Assembly (NCBI GenBank): GCA_017535315.1
Contig: JAFXUD010000064.1
Location: forward strand, 1-64,000
Length of the DNA stretch: 64,000 bases
Direction of reading: 5' to 3'
Source of the DNA: Victivallales bacterium
Lineage (GTDB): Bacteria; Verrucomicrobiota; Lentisphaeria; Oligosphaerales; Oligosphaeraceae
Numbering within the stretch: the stretch's first letter is position 1; each line of letters starts with the position of its first letter. Below the pieces are notes generated by a model that was not told the origin of the DNA, ran no database searches, and saw only the letters and a list, made by a program, of their open reading frames with translations. Position numbers and translations under genes: made by a program. This document shows, in pieces, positions 1 through 7,904 of this stretch.

Positions 1-215
1 CTCTGCCGCGGCTCCGCCGCTTGAAATCATAAATAACTTGCGTACCCGTGGGCTGCGCTCGCCCTTTCAGGGCTTCGCTTGCCCACGTCTATACTCTGCC
101 GCGGCTCCGCCGCTTGAAATCATAATTGTCGTTTTTCCCGTGGGTTATGCTTGCGGCTCCGCCGCTGCGCTCACCCACGTCTATACTCTGCCGCGGCTTC
201 GCCGCTTGAAATCAT
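1..215. repeat. Intergenic tandem repeat of about 92 bp with GC hairpins
   Basis: A 30-nt block beginning ctctgccgcggc and ending gaaatcat occurs at 1-30, 94-123 and 186-215; the third copy has one base change. Between copies lie spacers with an inverted repeat, cgtggg at 47-52 with cccacg at 82-87, and cgtggg at 139-144 with cccacg at 174-179. The repeat lies downstream of the GH28-like gene and continues off the left edge. The gtggg/cccac hairpin resembles the inner hairpin of the 240-bp elements elsewhere in the window. No gene is visible in 1-271. Confidence 0.75.
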
Positions 216-271
216 TAAAGTTTTGCCTGCTGTCGCCACACCCTGTACAGGGGAGGGGGATTTAGATGTGT

Positions 272-1504
272 TTAGTTCCAGAAGGGCTTTGCATCCTCAT
301 CCTGCTCAAAGCGGATATTCTGCGCGTGAATGCGTTCTGCGCGGGAGATGGCGAGGAAGTGGCTCGGGTAGTCCTTCTGCTCTGCAAGGCACACTGGCGG
401 CTTCACGACGTGGAAACGGCAGTTGGTGAACCAGATGTCATGTGGATGGGTCAGCTCCTGGCCGATGACGGCGATGTTGGCGTAGCAGTTGCCGTACAGG
501 CCGTCAAAGGAGATGTCGTGGATGGTGGCGGTGGTGTCTGGATAGCCAGATTGGATTTTCACGGGGCACGCCGTGTGGTCGAAACGGATATTGGAGACGT
601 TGATGTCGTAGATATCGACGCCCGTGTTTGGCGAATAGGCGGACTGGACCAGAAAGCCTCTGGCTGCACGACGTATGGCGATATTGGAGATGGCCACGTT
701 GCGGATGGTTCCGCTACCGACTCCGATGCGGAAGGCGCAGACTGAGCAGCCCAGCACGCAGTTGGTGATGGTCACGTTCTCGCAGGGTGAGGGTTTCCCA
801 AGCACTCTTTCATGCCCACGCAGGGTGATGGCGTCGTCCCCTGTATCGATGTTGCAGTTGGAGACCATCACGTTCTGGCAGCAGTCGATGTCGATGCCGT
901 CGGTGTTGGCGGCGTCGCGAGGATTGCGGATAAAAAGCTTTTCGATGACGGCATCCTGACAGCCGATGAGATAGCAGCACCAACAGGGCGAATTGCGGAT
1001 GGATATGCCACTGACCAGGATGTTCTGGCACTCGCAGAAGACCAGCAGTTGTCCAGGACGCAGCATCTCCTTGTCCCTGGAGACGCGAAGGCCCCAGGAC
1101 CAGGCGTAGTTATGGCGGAGGGGCGGATTCTCGAATGGCGGTTCATAGAAGAAGTCGCCGCTGCCGTCGATGACGCCCCGTCCCGTGATGGAGACATTTT
1201 TCCTGCCGATGGCGATGATGAGGTGTGCCCCACGCCACTGCTCCCTCTGGCTGCCCCAGTTCTGCGGATATTCCTCCAGCTTGTTGTAGTCGTCCAGGTT
1301 TTTGCTGGCCAGGAGGATGGAACCTGGCTCCAGGTGAAGGTCGATGTTGTCTTTGAGGCGCAAGGTGCCCGTCACGAAGGTTCCAGCGGGGATGACAACT
1401 TGTCCGCCGCCCTGTGCAGCCGTCGTGTCAATGGCTTTTTGAATGGCGATTGTGTTGAGAGTGCTGCCATCTGGGATGGCGCCGAAATCCAGGATGTTTG
1501 CCAT
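272..1504 (-). CDS. GH28-like (polygalacturonase-type) glycoside hydrolase
   Basis: The 410-residue protein begins with the N-terminal pattern typical of GH28 pectinase-like beta-helix enzymes (DFGAIPDG near residue 6, then AIQKAID). It has NTDGIDID near residue 200 and DTGDDAITL near residue 220, which carry the paired catalytic aspartates of GH28. The usual G-H-G and R-I-K motifs are not recognisable in their standard form, so substrate and even activity are uncertain. No signal peptide is visible, which suggests a cytoplasmic enzyme acting on imported oligosaccharides. It starts 21 nt after mutY on the same strand and is probably the last gene of a gdhA-mutY-GH28 unit. Confidence 0.85.
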   Translation of the reverse strand: MANILDFGAIPDGSTLNTIAIQKAIDTTAAQGGGQVVIPAGTFVTGTLRLKDNIDLHLEPGSILLASKNLDDYNKLEEYPQNWGSQREQWRGAHLIIAIGRKNVSITGRGVIDGSGDFFYEPPFENPPLRHNYAWSWGLRVSRDKEMLRPGQLLVFCECQNILVSGISIRNSPCWCCYLIGCQDAVIEKLFIRNPRDAANTDGIDIDCCQNVMVSNCNIDTGDDAITLRGHERVLGKPSPCENVTITNCVLGCSVCAFRIGVGSGTIRNVAISNIAIRRAARGFLVQSAYSPNTGVDIYDINVSNIRFDHTACPVKIQSGYPDTTATIHDISFDGLYGNCYANIAVIGQELTHPHDIWFTNCRFHVVKPPVCLAEQKDYPSHFLAISRAERIHAQNIRFEQDEDAKPFWN

Positions 1505-1525
1505 AATGTTTTTCCTGTGGAGTGG

Positions 1526-2590
1526 TCAGTTTTCGAGTTTCATCGCCTTGAAAATCTTGTGGTTTGCCTTTGGGAATGGAAAATGTTTCAGTTCCTGTTC
1601 CTGCACCCATTGCCAGGGGCGGTCGCAGTCGGGAGTTTTCTTTTTCCCGTTCAGCGTGCAACGGAAGGCGTGCATGGTGATGGAGAAGTGGCTGTAGGCG
1701 TGGTTGACGATCGCAAGTTCCTTGCCGACAGTGACATAAAGTCCCGTTTCTTCTTGAATCTCACGCTGTACCGCCTGGGCTGGTGTCTCGCCTGGTTCCA
1801 ATTTGCCGCCAGGGAACTCCCAAAGGCCGCCGAGCATCTGCTCGTCGGTGCGTTTCAAAATAAGCAGCCTGTCGCTGTCATAGATGAGACCTACCGCCAC
1901 CTCATAGTGGGGCGGCTTCTTTTTGGGTTTCTTTTTCGGATAGTCCGCGATGACGTTTTCCAAGAAAGCCCTGCACCAGGGGGCAACGGGACACTGGGTG
2001 CAATCAGGCCCGGTTGGCTTGCAGATCAGCGCGCCTAATTCCATCATCGCCTGATTGAAAAGGCTGGGTGATTCGACAGTCTGGATAGTTTCCGTCAGTG
2101 CCTGGAAATAGTCCTTCTTAAGAGAAGGTGTATCAATCGGAGTGTCATCTTTCTGCATCCGTGCGCGGACGCGGAGGACATTGCCGTCCACAACCGCCAC
2201 CTTTTGCCCGAAGCCCATGCTGGCCACGGCGGCAGCCGTGTAGTCGCCAATGCCAGGCAACTTGCGCAAGGCGTCAAACTCCGCAGGAATCTCTCCGCCC
2301 GCTGCGACAATCGCCTTTGCGCAGGCGTGCAGATGGCGTGCCCGTGAATAGTAGCCCAGCCCCTCCCACAGCTTCAGCACCAGCTCCTCAGGTGCTACGG
2401 CCAGATCGGCCAGCGTGGGGAAGGCGTGCATGAAGCGGTGGAAATAGGGAATGACCGTCGCCACCTGGGTCTGCTGAAGCATTACCTCGCTGACCAGGAT
2501 GCGATATGGAGTGGCGGTCTCCCGCCACGGCATTTGCCTTTGGTTCTTCTCAAACCAACTGATGAGGGCATTAGGCCATTTGTCCTGCAT
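1526..2590 (-). CDS. mutY: A/G-specific adenine glycosylase MutY
   Basis: This DNA repair enzyme removes adenine mispaired with 8-oxoguanine or guanine. The 354 residues show the catalytic glutamate motif SEVMLQQTQV near residue 33, the helix-hairpin-helix LPGIGDYTA followed by VVDGNV with the catalytic aspartate, and a 4Fe-4S ligand set spaced C-X6-C-X2-C-X5-C near residue 195. The C-terminal NUDIX-like domain that recognises 8-oxoG contains GGKLEPGET and REIQEETGL. Length and domain order are normal. The start lies 11 nt after the gdhA stop, so the two are probably co-transcribed although functionally unrelated. Confidence 0.96.
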   Translation of the reverse strand: MQDKWPNALISWFEKNQRQMPWRETATPYRILVSEVMLQQTQVATVIPYFHRFMHAFPTLADLAVAPEELVLKLWEGLGYYSRARHLHACAKAIVAAGGEIPAEFDALRKLPGIGDYTAAAVASMGFGQKVAVVDGNVLRVRARMQKDDTPIDTPSLKKDYFQALTETIQTVESPSLFNQAMMELGALICKPTGPDCTQCPVAPWCRAFLENVIADYPKKKPKKKPPHYEVAVGLIYDSDRLLILKRTDEQMLGGLWEFPGGKLEPGETPAQAVQREIQEETGLYVTVGKELAIVNHAYSHFSITMHAFRCTLNGKKKTPDCDRPWQWVQEQELKHFPFPKANHKIFKAMKLEN

Positions 2591-2601
2591 GTTTTAGGGG
2601 C

Positions 2602-3972
2602 TTAGAAGCCTTGGGCGAGCATGGCGTCTGCGACCTTTGTGAAGCCTGCGATGTTGGCACCCATGACATAGTTGCCCTGGAAACCGTATCTAGCGGCGGC
2701 TTCGTATGCGTTGTCGTGGATGGCGGACATGATCTCGCGGAGCTTGTCATCGACCATCTTGGCGGTCCAGAGCATGCGTTCCGAGTTCTGGGACATCTCC
2801 AGACCAGAGGTCGCGACACCGCCCGCGTTGGCGGCCTTGCCAGGCGCATAGAGGATTCCAGAGGACTGGAAGACCTTGACGGCTTCGGGGGTGGAAGGCA
2901 TGTTGGCTCCTTCCGCCACGAGTGTGCAGCCGTGCTTCACGAGGTATTCGGCCTCTGCGCCGTTCAGTTCGTTCTGCCTGGAGCAGGGGAATGCGCAATC
3001 GATCTTGTCGGCCACTTCCCAAGGACGTGCCTTGGGGAAGAACTTCGCGCCGTCGAACTGGTCCACAATCTCCTCCAGTTCGCCGCGGGCCTCTTCTTTG
3101 TAGCGTATCACTCTGCGCACATCATCTTCGGTCAGACCATCCTTCTTGAAGAGGACGCCTGAACGGTCGGAAAGGGTCATCACCTTGGCGGAGAGACTGA
3201 TGAGTTTGAGGGCAGCATAGACGGCAACGTTGCCAGCACCAGAGATGACGCAGGATTTGCCGATCAGGGTTTCATGTTTGGTGGCAAGCATATTGGATGC
3301 GAAATAGACGGCACCATAGCCTGTGGCCTCGGGGCGGATCAGAGAACCGCCAAAGGAAATGGCCTTTCCTGTGAGCACACCGCTCCACTCGTTGGCGATG
3401 CGGCGGTACTGGCCGAAGAGGTAGCCGATTTCACGGGAACCCACATTCATGTCGCCTGCAGGGACGTCGGTATTGGGGCCAAGGTGGCGCTGAAGCTCCA
3501 GCATGAAGCTCTGGCAGAAGCGCATGACTTCACGGTCACTGCAGCGAAGGCCAGGCGTATGAGGGCTCTGCTTCGGATTGAAGTCCGAACCGCCTTTTCC
3601 GCCGCCGAGGGGCAGAGTGGTCAGAGAGTTCTTGAAGACCTGCTCAAAGGCCAAAAATTTGAGGACGGAGAGATTGACAGTGGGGTCGAAACGCAGACCG
3701 CCTTTGTAGGGGCCGATGGCGGAGTTGTATTGAATACGGTAACCGCGGTTGATGCGGATGATACCCTTGTCATCCATCCATGGAACGCTGAAGATGATGA
3801 TTCGTTCGGGTTCGGTGAGGCGTTCAAGGATGGCGTTTTCCTCGTATTTGTTATTGCCTTCCAGAACGGGTTTCAAAGTGGTCAGGACCTCTTCCACGGC
3901 CTGGATGAATTCAGGCTGGTCGCTGTTTTTTTCCTTCACGCTGGAAAGGACACGTTCAATGTAGTTGCTCAA
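2602..3972 (-). CDS. gdhA: NADP-type glutamate dehydrogenase
   Basis: The enzyme interconverts 2-oxoglutarate plus ammonium and glutamate. The 456-residue length matches the hexameric bacterial type. The family signature PLGGGKGGSDF, holding the catalytic lysine, is near residue 122; PAGDMNVGSREIGYLFGQY follows, and the NAD(P)-binding fold starts near SCVISGAGNVA. The N-terminal GPYKGGLRFDP motif is intact. The ribosome binding site is AGAAGGAGA. NADP use is inferred from resemblance to the anabolic type. It follows a glutamate-synthase-like fragment and lies close to a sigma-54 activator, which suggests nitrogen-dependent control. Confidence 0.96.
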   Translation of the reverse strand: MSNYIERVLSSVKEKNSDQPEFIQAVEEVLTTLKPVLEGNNKYEENAILERLTEPERIIIFSVPWMDDKGIIRINRGYRIQYNSAIGPYKGGLRFDPTVNLSVLKFLAFEQVFKNSLTTLPLGGGKGGSDFNPKQSPHTPGLRCSDREVMRFCQSFMLELQRHLGPNTDVPAGDMNVGSREIGYLFGQYRRIANEWSGVLTGKAISFGGSLIRPEATGYGAVYFASNMLATKHETLIGKSCVISGAGNVAVYAALKLISLSAKVMTLSDRSGVLFKKDGLTEDDVRRVIRYKEEARGELEEIVDQFDGAKFFPKARPWEVADKIDCAFPCSRQNELNGAEAEYLVKHGCTLVAEGANMPSTPEAVKVFQSSGILYAPGKAANAGGVATSGLEMSQNSERMLWTAKMVDDKLREIMSAIHDNAYEAAARYGFQGNYVMGANIAGFTKVADAMLAQGF

Positions 3973-4074
3973 GATTTGGGTCTCCTTCTAAAAAAGGTTG
4001 TAATTAGCAGATATATGCAAAACTATAATATAATGCGAAAATTGATTTGTGTCGGATGCCTTGGCGTATTCTTA

Positions 4075-4644
4075 TCATAAAGATGCAGTCACACGGACAA
4101 AAAAGGGCAGGGCTGCTTCCCAGTCCGAGAGAATCTTCTTTGCTTTGCTGGAGCCAGTCAGCTCTGCGTGCTGTGCGACCAGTGATTTCAGCAGCTGTGT
4201 TTCGGCTGAGGTGGAAAGAAGGTGTTCGGCAGAGAACTGCGCGTTCTTTTGTTGTTGAAGAAGCTTGTTGCGGAGATCATAGAGATAGATGCAGCCGCAG
4301 GAAATCTTCTCGCAGAAGTTGGCTCCTGGCTCGCTCAGGATGACCACGACACCGCCATGCATATTTGCGCAACCGTGGCTGCCGACGGAATCAACCACAA
4401 AAGTAATCCCCGAAACCAGGCCATCGCCAAAATAGTCGCCAGCGGAACCAACAAAATGAACCAGCATCTTTTCAGGTGGCAGTTCTCCATCCGCGTATTT
4501 TTTTGCCAGAAGAGTGGACAGCTTCTGCCCAACATGATGGTCTTCCGTGGTAATCGGGCATTTCACCATACGGGGTGGATGGCCTGTTGCTGGCAGCAAC
4601 AACGGCAGCAGTTCACGTTCATCATAATTGTTGGGCTTTTTCAC
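4075..4644 (-). CDS. Compact stand-alone protein like the C-terminal end of glutamate synthase large subunit
   Basis: The 189-residue protein aligns by eye with the end of GltB. The segment HHVGQKLSTLLAKKYADG recalls the start of the GXGXG domain, GSAGDYFGDGLVSGI its first coils, VGSHGCANMHGGVVV the conserved core, and LVAQHAELTGS with the closing FVRV the extreme C-terminus. Most of the central beta-helix coils found in GltB appear to be missing, so it is shorter than known free-standing GXGXG proteins of about 250 residues. The glutaminase and synthase domains are absent, so a regulatory or scaffold role is more likely than catalysis. It starts with GTG behind AGGAAAAACAA. A -24/-12 promoter lies just upstream and gdhA follows 102 nt downstream. 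Confidence 0.75.
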   Translation of the reverse strand: MKKPNNYDERELLPLLLPATGHPPRMVKCPITTEDHHVGQKLSTLLAKKYADGELPPEKMLVHFVGSAGDYFGDGLVSGITFVVDSVGSHGCANMHGGVVVILSEPGANFCEKISCGCIYLYDLRNKLLQQQKNAQFSAEHLLSTSAETQLLKSLVAQHAELTGSSKAKKILSDWEAALPFFVRVTASL

Positions 4645-4681
4645 TTGTTTTTCCTATAAATGTGCAATTTGCTATTCCTCC

Positions 4682-4699
4682 ATGCAAAAACAATGCCAA
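4682..4699 (-). promoter_or_regulatory. Sigma-54 (-24/-12) promoter for the GltB-C-like gene
   Basis: Read on the minus strand this is TTGGCAT, five bases, then TTGCAT. It matches the sigma-54 consensus TGGCAC-N5-TTGC at every key base except the last of the -24 box, with exact spacing. Transcription would start near 4672, leaving about 28 nt before the GTG start at 4644. A gene for a sigma-54 activator is divergent at 4965. Confidence 0.8.
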
Positions 4700-4877
4700 C
4701 GTCAATGAGGTAATTTCGCCAGATGTGTTTGCATTTTCAAAGACAAAAACTATATTTTTGTTTACAAAAATTGTAAATACGGGATTCTGCCTTTACATTT
4801 CTTGAAATTACCTTTTGGAAGAGAGTGCAATACGCGTTTTCTGACTGGATTTTCAAGTTTGGCTTTGCCTATGCTAT

Positions 4878-4894
4878 TGGCATGATATTTGCTC
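4878..4894 (+). promoter_or_regulatory. Sigma-54 (-24/-12) promoter for the activator gene
   Basis: The sequence is TGGCAT, five bases (gatat), then TTGCTC. This is the sigma-54 promoter pattern with exact spacing. The predicted transcript starts near 4906, about 60 nt before the TTG start at 4965, so the activator may control its own expression and that of the his-pur genes behind it. Confidence 0.75.
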
Positions 4895-4964
4895 TATTGT
4901 CTTAGTTGCATATGTCAATGGCCGAGAAACAGGGCACAGTTGGCATTTGCAGGAGGTGATTTCA

Positions 4965-6503
4965 TTGAAATTACCTCGCAGGAATAAGACAATGACGACC
5001 ATGTTACCAGAAATAGCTGTTCTTCAGGAAATCACCTATGTGGTGGTGCATGAGAGGAATGTGCGCCGCCTTCTTAACGAGGTGATTGAGATACTGGAGC
5101 GCAGAATGGGGATGCTCCGCGGCACCTTTACCCTGCTGGAGGGAGATGAGCTGCGCATTGAGGCGTCTGCGTGGAAACTGAATTCGGAGGAGCGCGTGCT
5201 GGGTAGGTACCATGTCGGCGAGGGCATCACGGGACTGGTGGCGAAGACTGGGAAGGCGGAGGTGGTGCGGGATGTCCGCCAGGATTCGCGTTTCCTGAAT
5301 CGCACGAAGAGCCGCAGTCCGCAGGAACCTCTTTCATTCATCTGCGTGCCGTTGATTCGTCTGGGGCAGGTCATCGGGACCTTGTCCGTTGACCGTGAGA
5401 TTCGCAAGAATGACGATGCCCTTGCCAAGGATGTTGCCTTTTTGGAGATTATCGCGAACATCACGGCGGAGGCGGCATCCGTATGCCGTGAGGAGTGCGC
5501 CGAGCGGGAGGCGTTGCAGAAGGAGAACCGCGATTTGCGGCGCAGGCTTCCCAATACCTTGGAGCAGTTTATCGGGACGGGGGAGAAGATGCGACTGGTT
5601 TCGGAGCAGATTCTCCAGGTTGCGGCCAGCAATGCAACTGTGCTCATACGCGGTTCCAGCGGCACGGGCAAGGAATTGGTCGCCAGGGCGATACAACGGC
5701 TTTCGGACCGCAGCAAAAAGCCGTTCATCGTGCTGAACTGCGCTGCGCTTCCCGAGGCCCTGGTGGAATCGGAGTTGTTTGGCCATGAGCGCGGGGCTTT
5801 CACGGATGCCCGTGAACAGCGCATCGGGCTGGCGGAGGAGGCAAATGGCGGAACGCTGTTCTTGGATGAAATCGGTGATCTGCCCATCTCTGTGCAGGTC
5901 AAACTGCTTCGTTTTCTTCAGCAGCGAACCTTTTCCCGTGTCGGCTCTAATGTCGAATACCATAGCGATGTGAGATTCATCGCGGCCACCAGCCGAAACC
6001 TGGAGGAACTCATGGAGAAGAAACTCTTCAGAGAGGACTTGTACTACCGCTTGTCCGTTTTCCCCATCTTTCTGCCAGACTTGGCTGAGCGGACGGAGGA
6101 CATTCTGCCGCTTGCGCAACATTTCCTCTCGGTCATGAGCGAGAAGTACGGGAAGCAGGTAACACGGATTTCCTCGCCTGCGGCAAACCAGCTTCAGGCA
6201 TATTCCTGGCCTGGGAACGTTCGGGAGCTGGAGAACTGCATCGAGCGTGCGGTTCTTACGGCGAAGGATGATTGCATCCATTGCTACAATCTGCCGCCTG
6301 CCTTGCAGCCGCCCGATTTTATCGAGACTCCTTTTGCACAGGATGAACATCTCACCTTCGCAAGCCAGTTGGCACTGGCGGAGAAGCATATTTTGAAGAA
6401 TGCGCTCAAGCGCTATGACGGGAACCGAACGGCTGCGGGGCGCGAGTTGGGCCTTTCCCCACGCATGATGAACTACCGTCTGAACAAGGCAGGGATTAAA
6501 TGA
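4965..6503 (+). CDS. Sigma-54-dependent transcriptional activator, GAF-AAA+-Fis (NifA-like architecture)
   Basis: The 512-residue regulator has an N-terminal GAF sensor domain (about residues 10-165), a sigma-54-interacting AAA+ ATPase (about 200-425) and a C-terminal Fis-type helix-turn-helix. Walker A is GSSGTGKE, Walker B is [12 protein letters not shown], and the sigma-54 contact loop reads GAFTDA rather than GAFTGA. Residues [19 protein letters not shown] form the DNA-binding helix-turn-helix. I chose the TTG at 4965 because a perfect AGGAGGTG lies 8 nt upstream; that site falls inside a longer reading from 4947, and an ATG at 4992 is the alternative. Its stop overlaps the hisH start by 4 nt. 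The context suggests control of nitrogen assimilation; the GAF ligand is unknown. Confidence 0.9.
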   Translation: MKLPRRNKTMTTMLPEIAVLQEITYVVVHERNVRRLLNEVIEILERRMGMLRGTFTLLEGDELRIEASAWKLNSEERVLGRYHVGEGITGLVAKTGKAEVVRDVRQDSRFLNRTKSRSPQEPLSFICVPLIRLGQVIGTLSVDREIRKNDDALAKDVAFLEIIANITAEAASVCREECAEREALQKENRDLRRRLPNTLEQFIGTGEKMRLVSEQILQVAASNATVLIRGSSGTGKELVARAIQRLSDRSKKPFIVLNCAALPEALVESELFGHERGAFTDAREQRIGLAEEANGGTLFLDEIGDLPISVQVKLLRFLQQRTFSRVGSNVEYHSDVRFIAATSRNLEELMEKKLFREDLYYRLSVFPIFLPDLAERTEDILPLAQHFLSVMSEKYGKQVTRISSPAANQLQAYSWPGNVRELENCIERAVLTAKDDCIHCYNLPPALQPPDFIETPFAQDEHLTFASQLALAEKHILKNALKRYDGNRTAAGRELGLSPRMMNYRLNKAGIK

Positions 6504-7072
6504 GTTATACAGCAATCATCGACTATGGTGCAGGCAACTGCACAAGCGTGGCAAGCGCCCTTGCGGCGGTTGGCGGCAAGGCCATCGTCACGCGGGATGC
6601 ACGGGCTATCATGGAGGCGGAAAGGGTGGTTTTCCCTGGAGTGGGGGCTGCCAAGAGCGCTATGGACAATCTCATGAAGCTGGGACTGGCCGATGTCGTG
6701 CGCTCCGTCGCCACCTCTGACAAGCCTTTTTTGGGCATTTGCCTTGGAATGCAGATTCTATTCGAGTATTCGGAAGAGGATGGCGGCGTCGAGCTGCTGG
6801 GGCTTCTGCCTGGCAGGGTACGCCGCTTCCCCGATGTGCCGGGCTTCAAGATTCCTGAAATCGGCTGGAACCAGGTCAACAACGGGAAAGAGTACTATTT
6901 TGTGCATTCCTACTATGCGGAGTTGGGACCCTACACGATTGGCACAACGGAATATGCAGGGGTTACCTTTACCAGCAGCGTGCGTAAAGGGAAGATGCTT
7001 GCCACGCAGTTTCATCCAGAGAAGTCAGGCAAGGCAGGGCTGGAACTTTTGAAGGAGTTTTTATCATGCTGA
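6500..7072 (+). CDS. hisH: Imidazole glycerol phosphate synthase, glutaminase subunit HisH
   Basis: HisH hydrolyses glutamine and passes ammonia to HisF in histidine synthesis. The 190 residues show DYGAGN at the N-terminus, the oxyanion-hole PGVG, the nucleophile elbow GICLGMQ near residue 83 and the catalytic histidine-glutamate pair in FHPEKSG near residue 172. The ATG overlaps the activator's stop codon (ATGA) and the gene overlaps hisF by 7 nt, so translation is probably coupled in both directions. Other histidine genes are not in the window. Confidence 0.95.
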   Translation: MSYTAIIDYGAGNCTSVASALAAVGGKAIVTRDARAIMEAERVVFPGVGAAKSAMDNLMKLGLADVVRSVATSDKPFLGICLGMQILFEYSEEDGGVELLGLLPGRVRRFPDVPGFKIPEIGWNQVNNGKEYYFVHSYYAELGPYTIGTTEYAGVTFTSSVRKGKMLATQFHPEKSGKAGLELLKEFLSC

Positions 7073-7836
7073 CGAAACGGGTCATTCCCTGTCTGGACGT
7101 CCGCCAGGGACGGGTCACCAAAGGGGTGAAGTTCAAGAACAACATTGACCTTGGGGACCCCGTGGAGATGGCGGTCGCCTATTCGGATGGCGGAGCCGAC
7201 GAGCTTGTCTTCTACGACATTACCGCCTCTGCCGAACACCGTCCCATTGACATCGGGATGGTGAAGGAAGTGGCAGCCGCCATCCACATTCCGTTTGCTG
7301 TTGGTGGTGGCGTCTCATGCATCCATGACATGGAGCGGGTCATATTGGCTGGGGCGGAGAAGGTTTCCGTCAACTCCCTTGCCATACAGCGTCCAGAGAT
7401 CATCGCAGACGGGGCCGCGGTTTTTGGTAGGCAATGCATTGTCCTGGGGATGGATCCTGTGCGCAACGCATCCTGCCCAAGCGGATATGAGATAACCATG
7501 CAGGGCTTTCGCGTCCGTACGGGGATGGATGCCCTTGAGTGGGCAAAGCGCGCGGTAGAGCTTGGTGCAGGGGAAATTGTTGTCAATTCCGTGGATGCGG
7601 ATGGGACGCGGGAGGGGTTTGAGATGACGATTACGCGCATCATCGCCGATGCCGTTGTCGTGCCTGTTGTCGCCTCTGGCGGGGCAGGCAAGCCTGAGCA
7701 CCTGGTCAGTGTCTTCCGTGAAGCACATGCGGATGCGGCGATTGTGGCGGGGATGATTCACACAGGGGACTATACCATCACGCAAATCAAACGGGTAATG
7801 CAGGAGGCGGGCATTCCGACACGAATGAGTTACTGA
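7066..7836 (+). CDS. hisF: Imidazole glycerol phosphate synthase, cyclase subunit HisF
   Basis: The 256-residue TIM barrel makes imidazole glycerol phosphate and AICAR from PRFAR and ammonia. The catalytic aspartate sits in RVIPCLDVRQGRVTKG at the N-terminus. The phosphate-binding loops FAVGGGV and VVASGGAG are present, with VNSVDADGT in the C-terminal half. The second catalytic aspartate region reads VLGMDPVRN instead of the common VAIDAKR; aspartate is kept but the flanks differ. It overlaps hisH, and its AICAR product can enter the purine pathway encoded just downstream. Confidence 0.95.
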   Translation: MLTKRVIPCLDVRQGRVTKGVKFKNNIDLGDPVEMAVAYSDGGADELVFYDITASAEHRPIDIGMVKEVAAAIHIPFAVGGGVSCIHDMERVILAGAEKVSVNSLAIQRPEIIADGAAVFGRQCIVLGMDPVRNASCPSGYEITMQGFRVRTGMDALEWAKRAVELGAGEIVVNSVDADGTREGFEMTITRIIADAVVVPVVASGGAGKPEHLVSVFREAHADAAIVAGMIHTGDYTITQIKRVMQEAGIPTRMSY

Positions 7837-7904
7837 GGCACACGCCTGTCCTGTGCGCCGAGCTTCAGCTTGGGGAAAAAACAACCATATAGACAGAGGA
7901 ACAC

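Larger units (their letters stand above)
4645..4964. promoter_or_regulatory. Divergent regulatory region between GltB-C-like gene and sigma-54 activator
   Basis: This AT-rich 320-bp gap has no gene. It contains two facing -24/-12 promoters. Between them lies the palindrome TTTACAA-AAA-TTGTAAA at 4761-4777, about 70 bp upstream of the minus-strand -24 box and 100 bp upstream of the plus-strand one, a normal place for an activator enhancer site. A second motif, GAAATTACC, occurs at 4804-4812 and 4967-4975 and inverted at 4709-4717. The 4967 copy overlaps the activator's proposed TTG start codon, which suggests negative autoregulation or binding by another factor. Confidence 0.65.

Noticed and set aside
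812-2038. 408-residue open frame on the plus strand over the GH28-like and mutY genes
   Set aside because: It is antisense to two clear genes, spans their junction, and has no family features; such long antisense frames are common in this codon-biased DNA.
4941-4950. ttggcatttgc read as another -24/-12 promoter
   Set aside because: Spacing between the GG and GC pairs is wrong for sigma-54; only the two sites at 4682-4699 and 4878-4894 keep the exact spacing.
4947-4964. TTG at 4947 as start of the activator
   Set aside because: The AGGAGGTG ribosome binding site lies within that reading, so translation should begin after it, at 4965 or 4992.
5334-6515. 393-residue minus-strand frame over the sigma-54 activator
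   Set aside because: The activator on the plus strand has every expected motif; the reverse frame has none.
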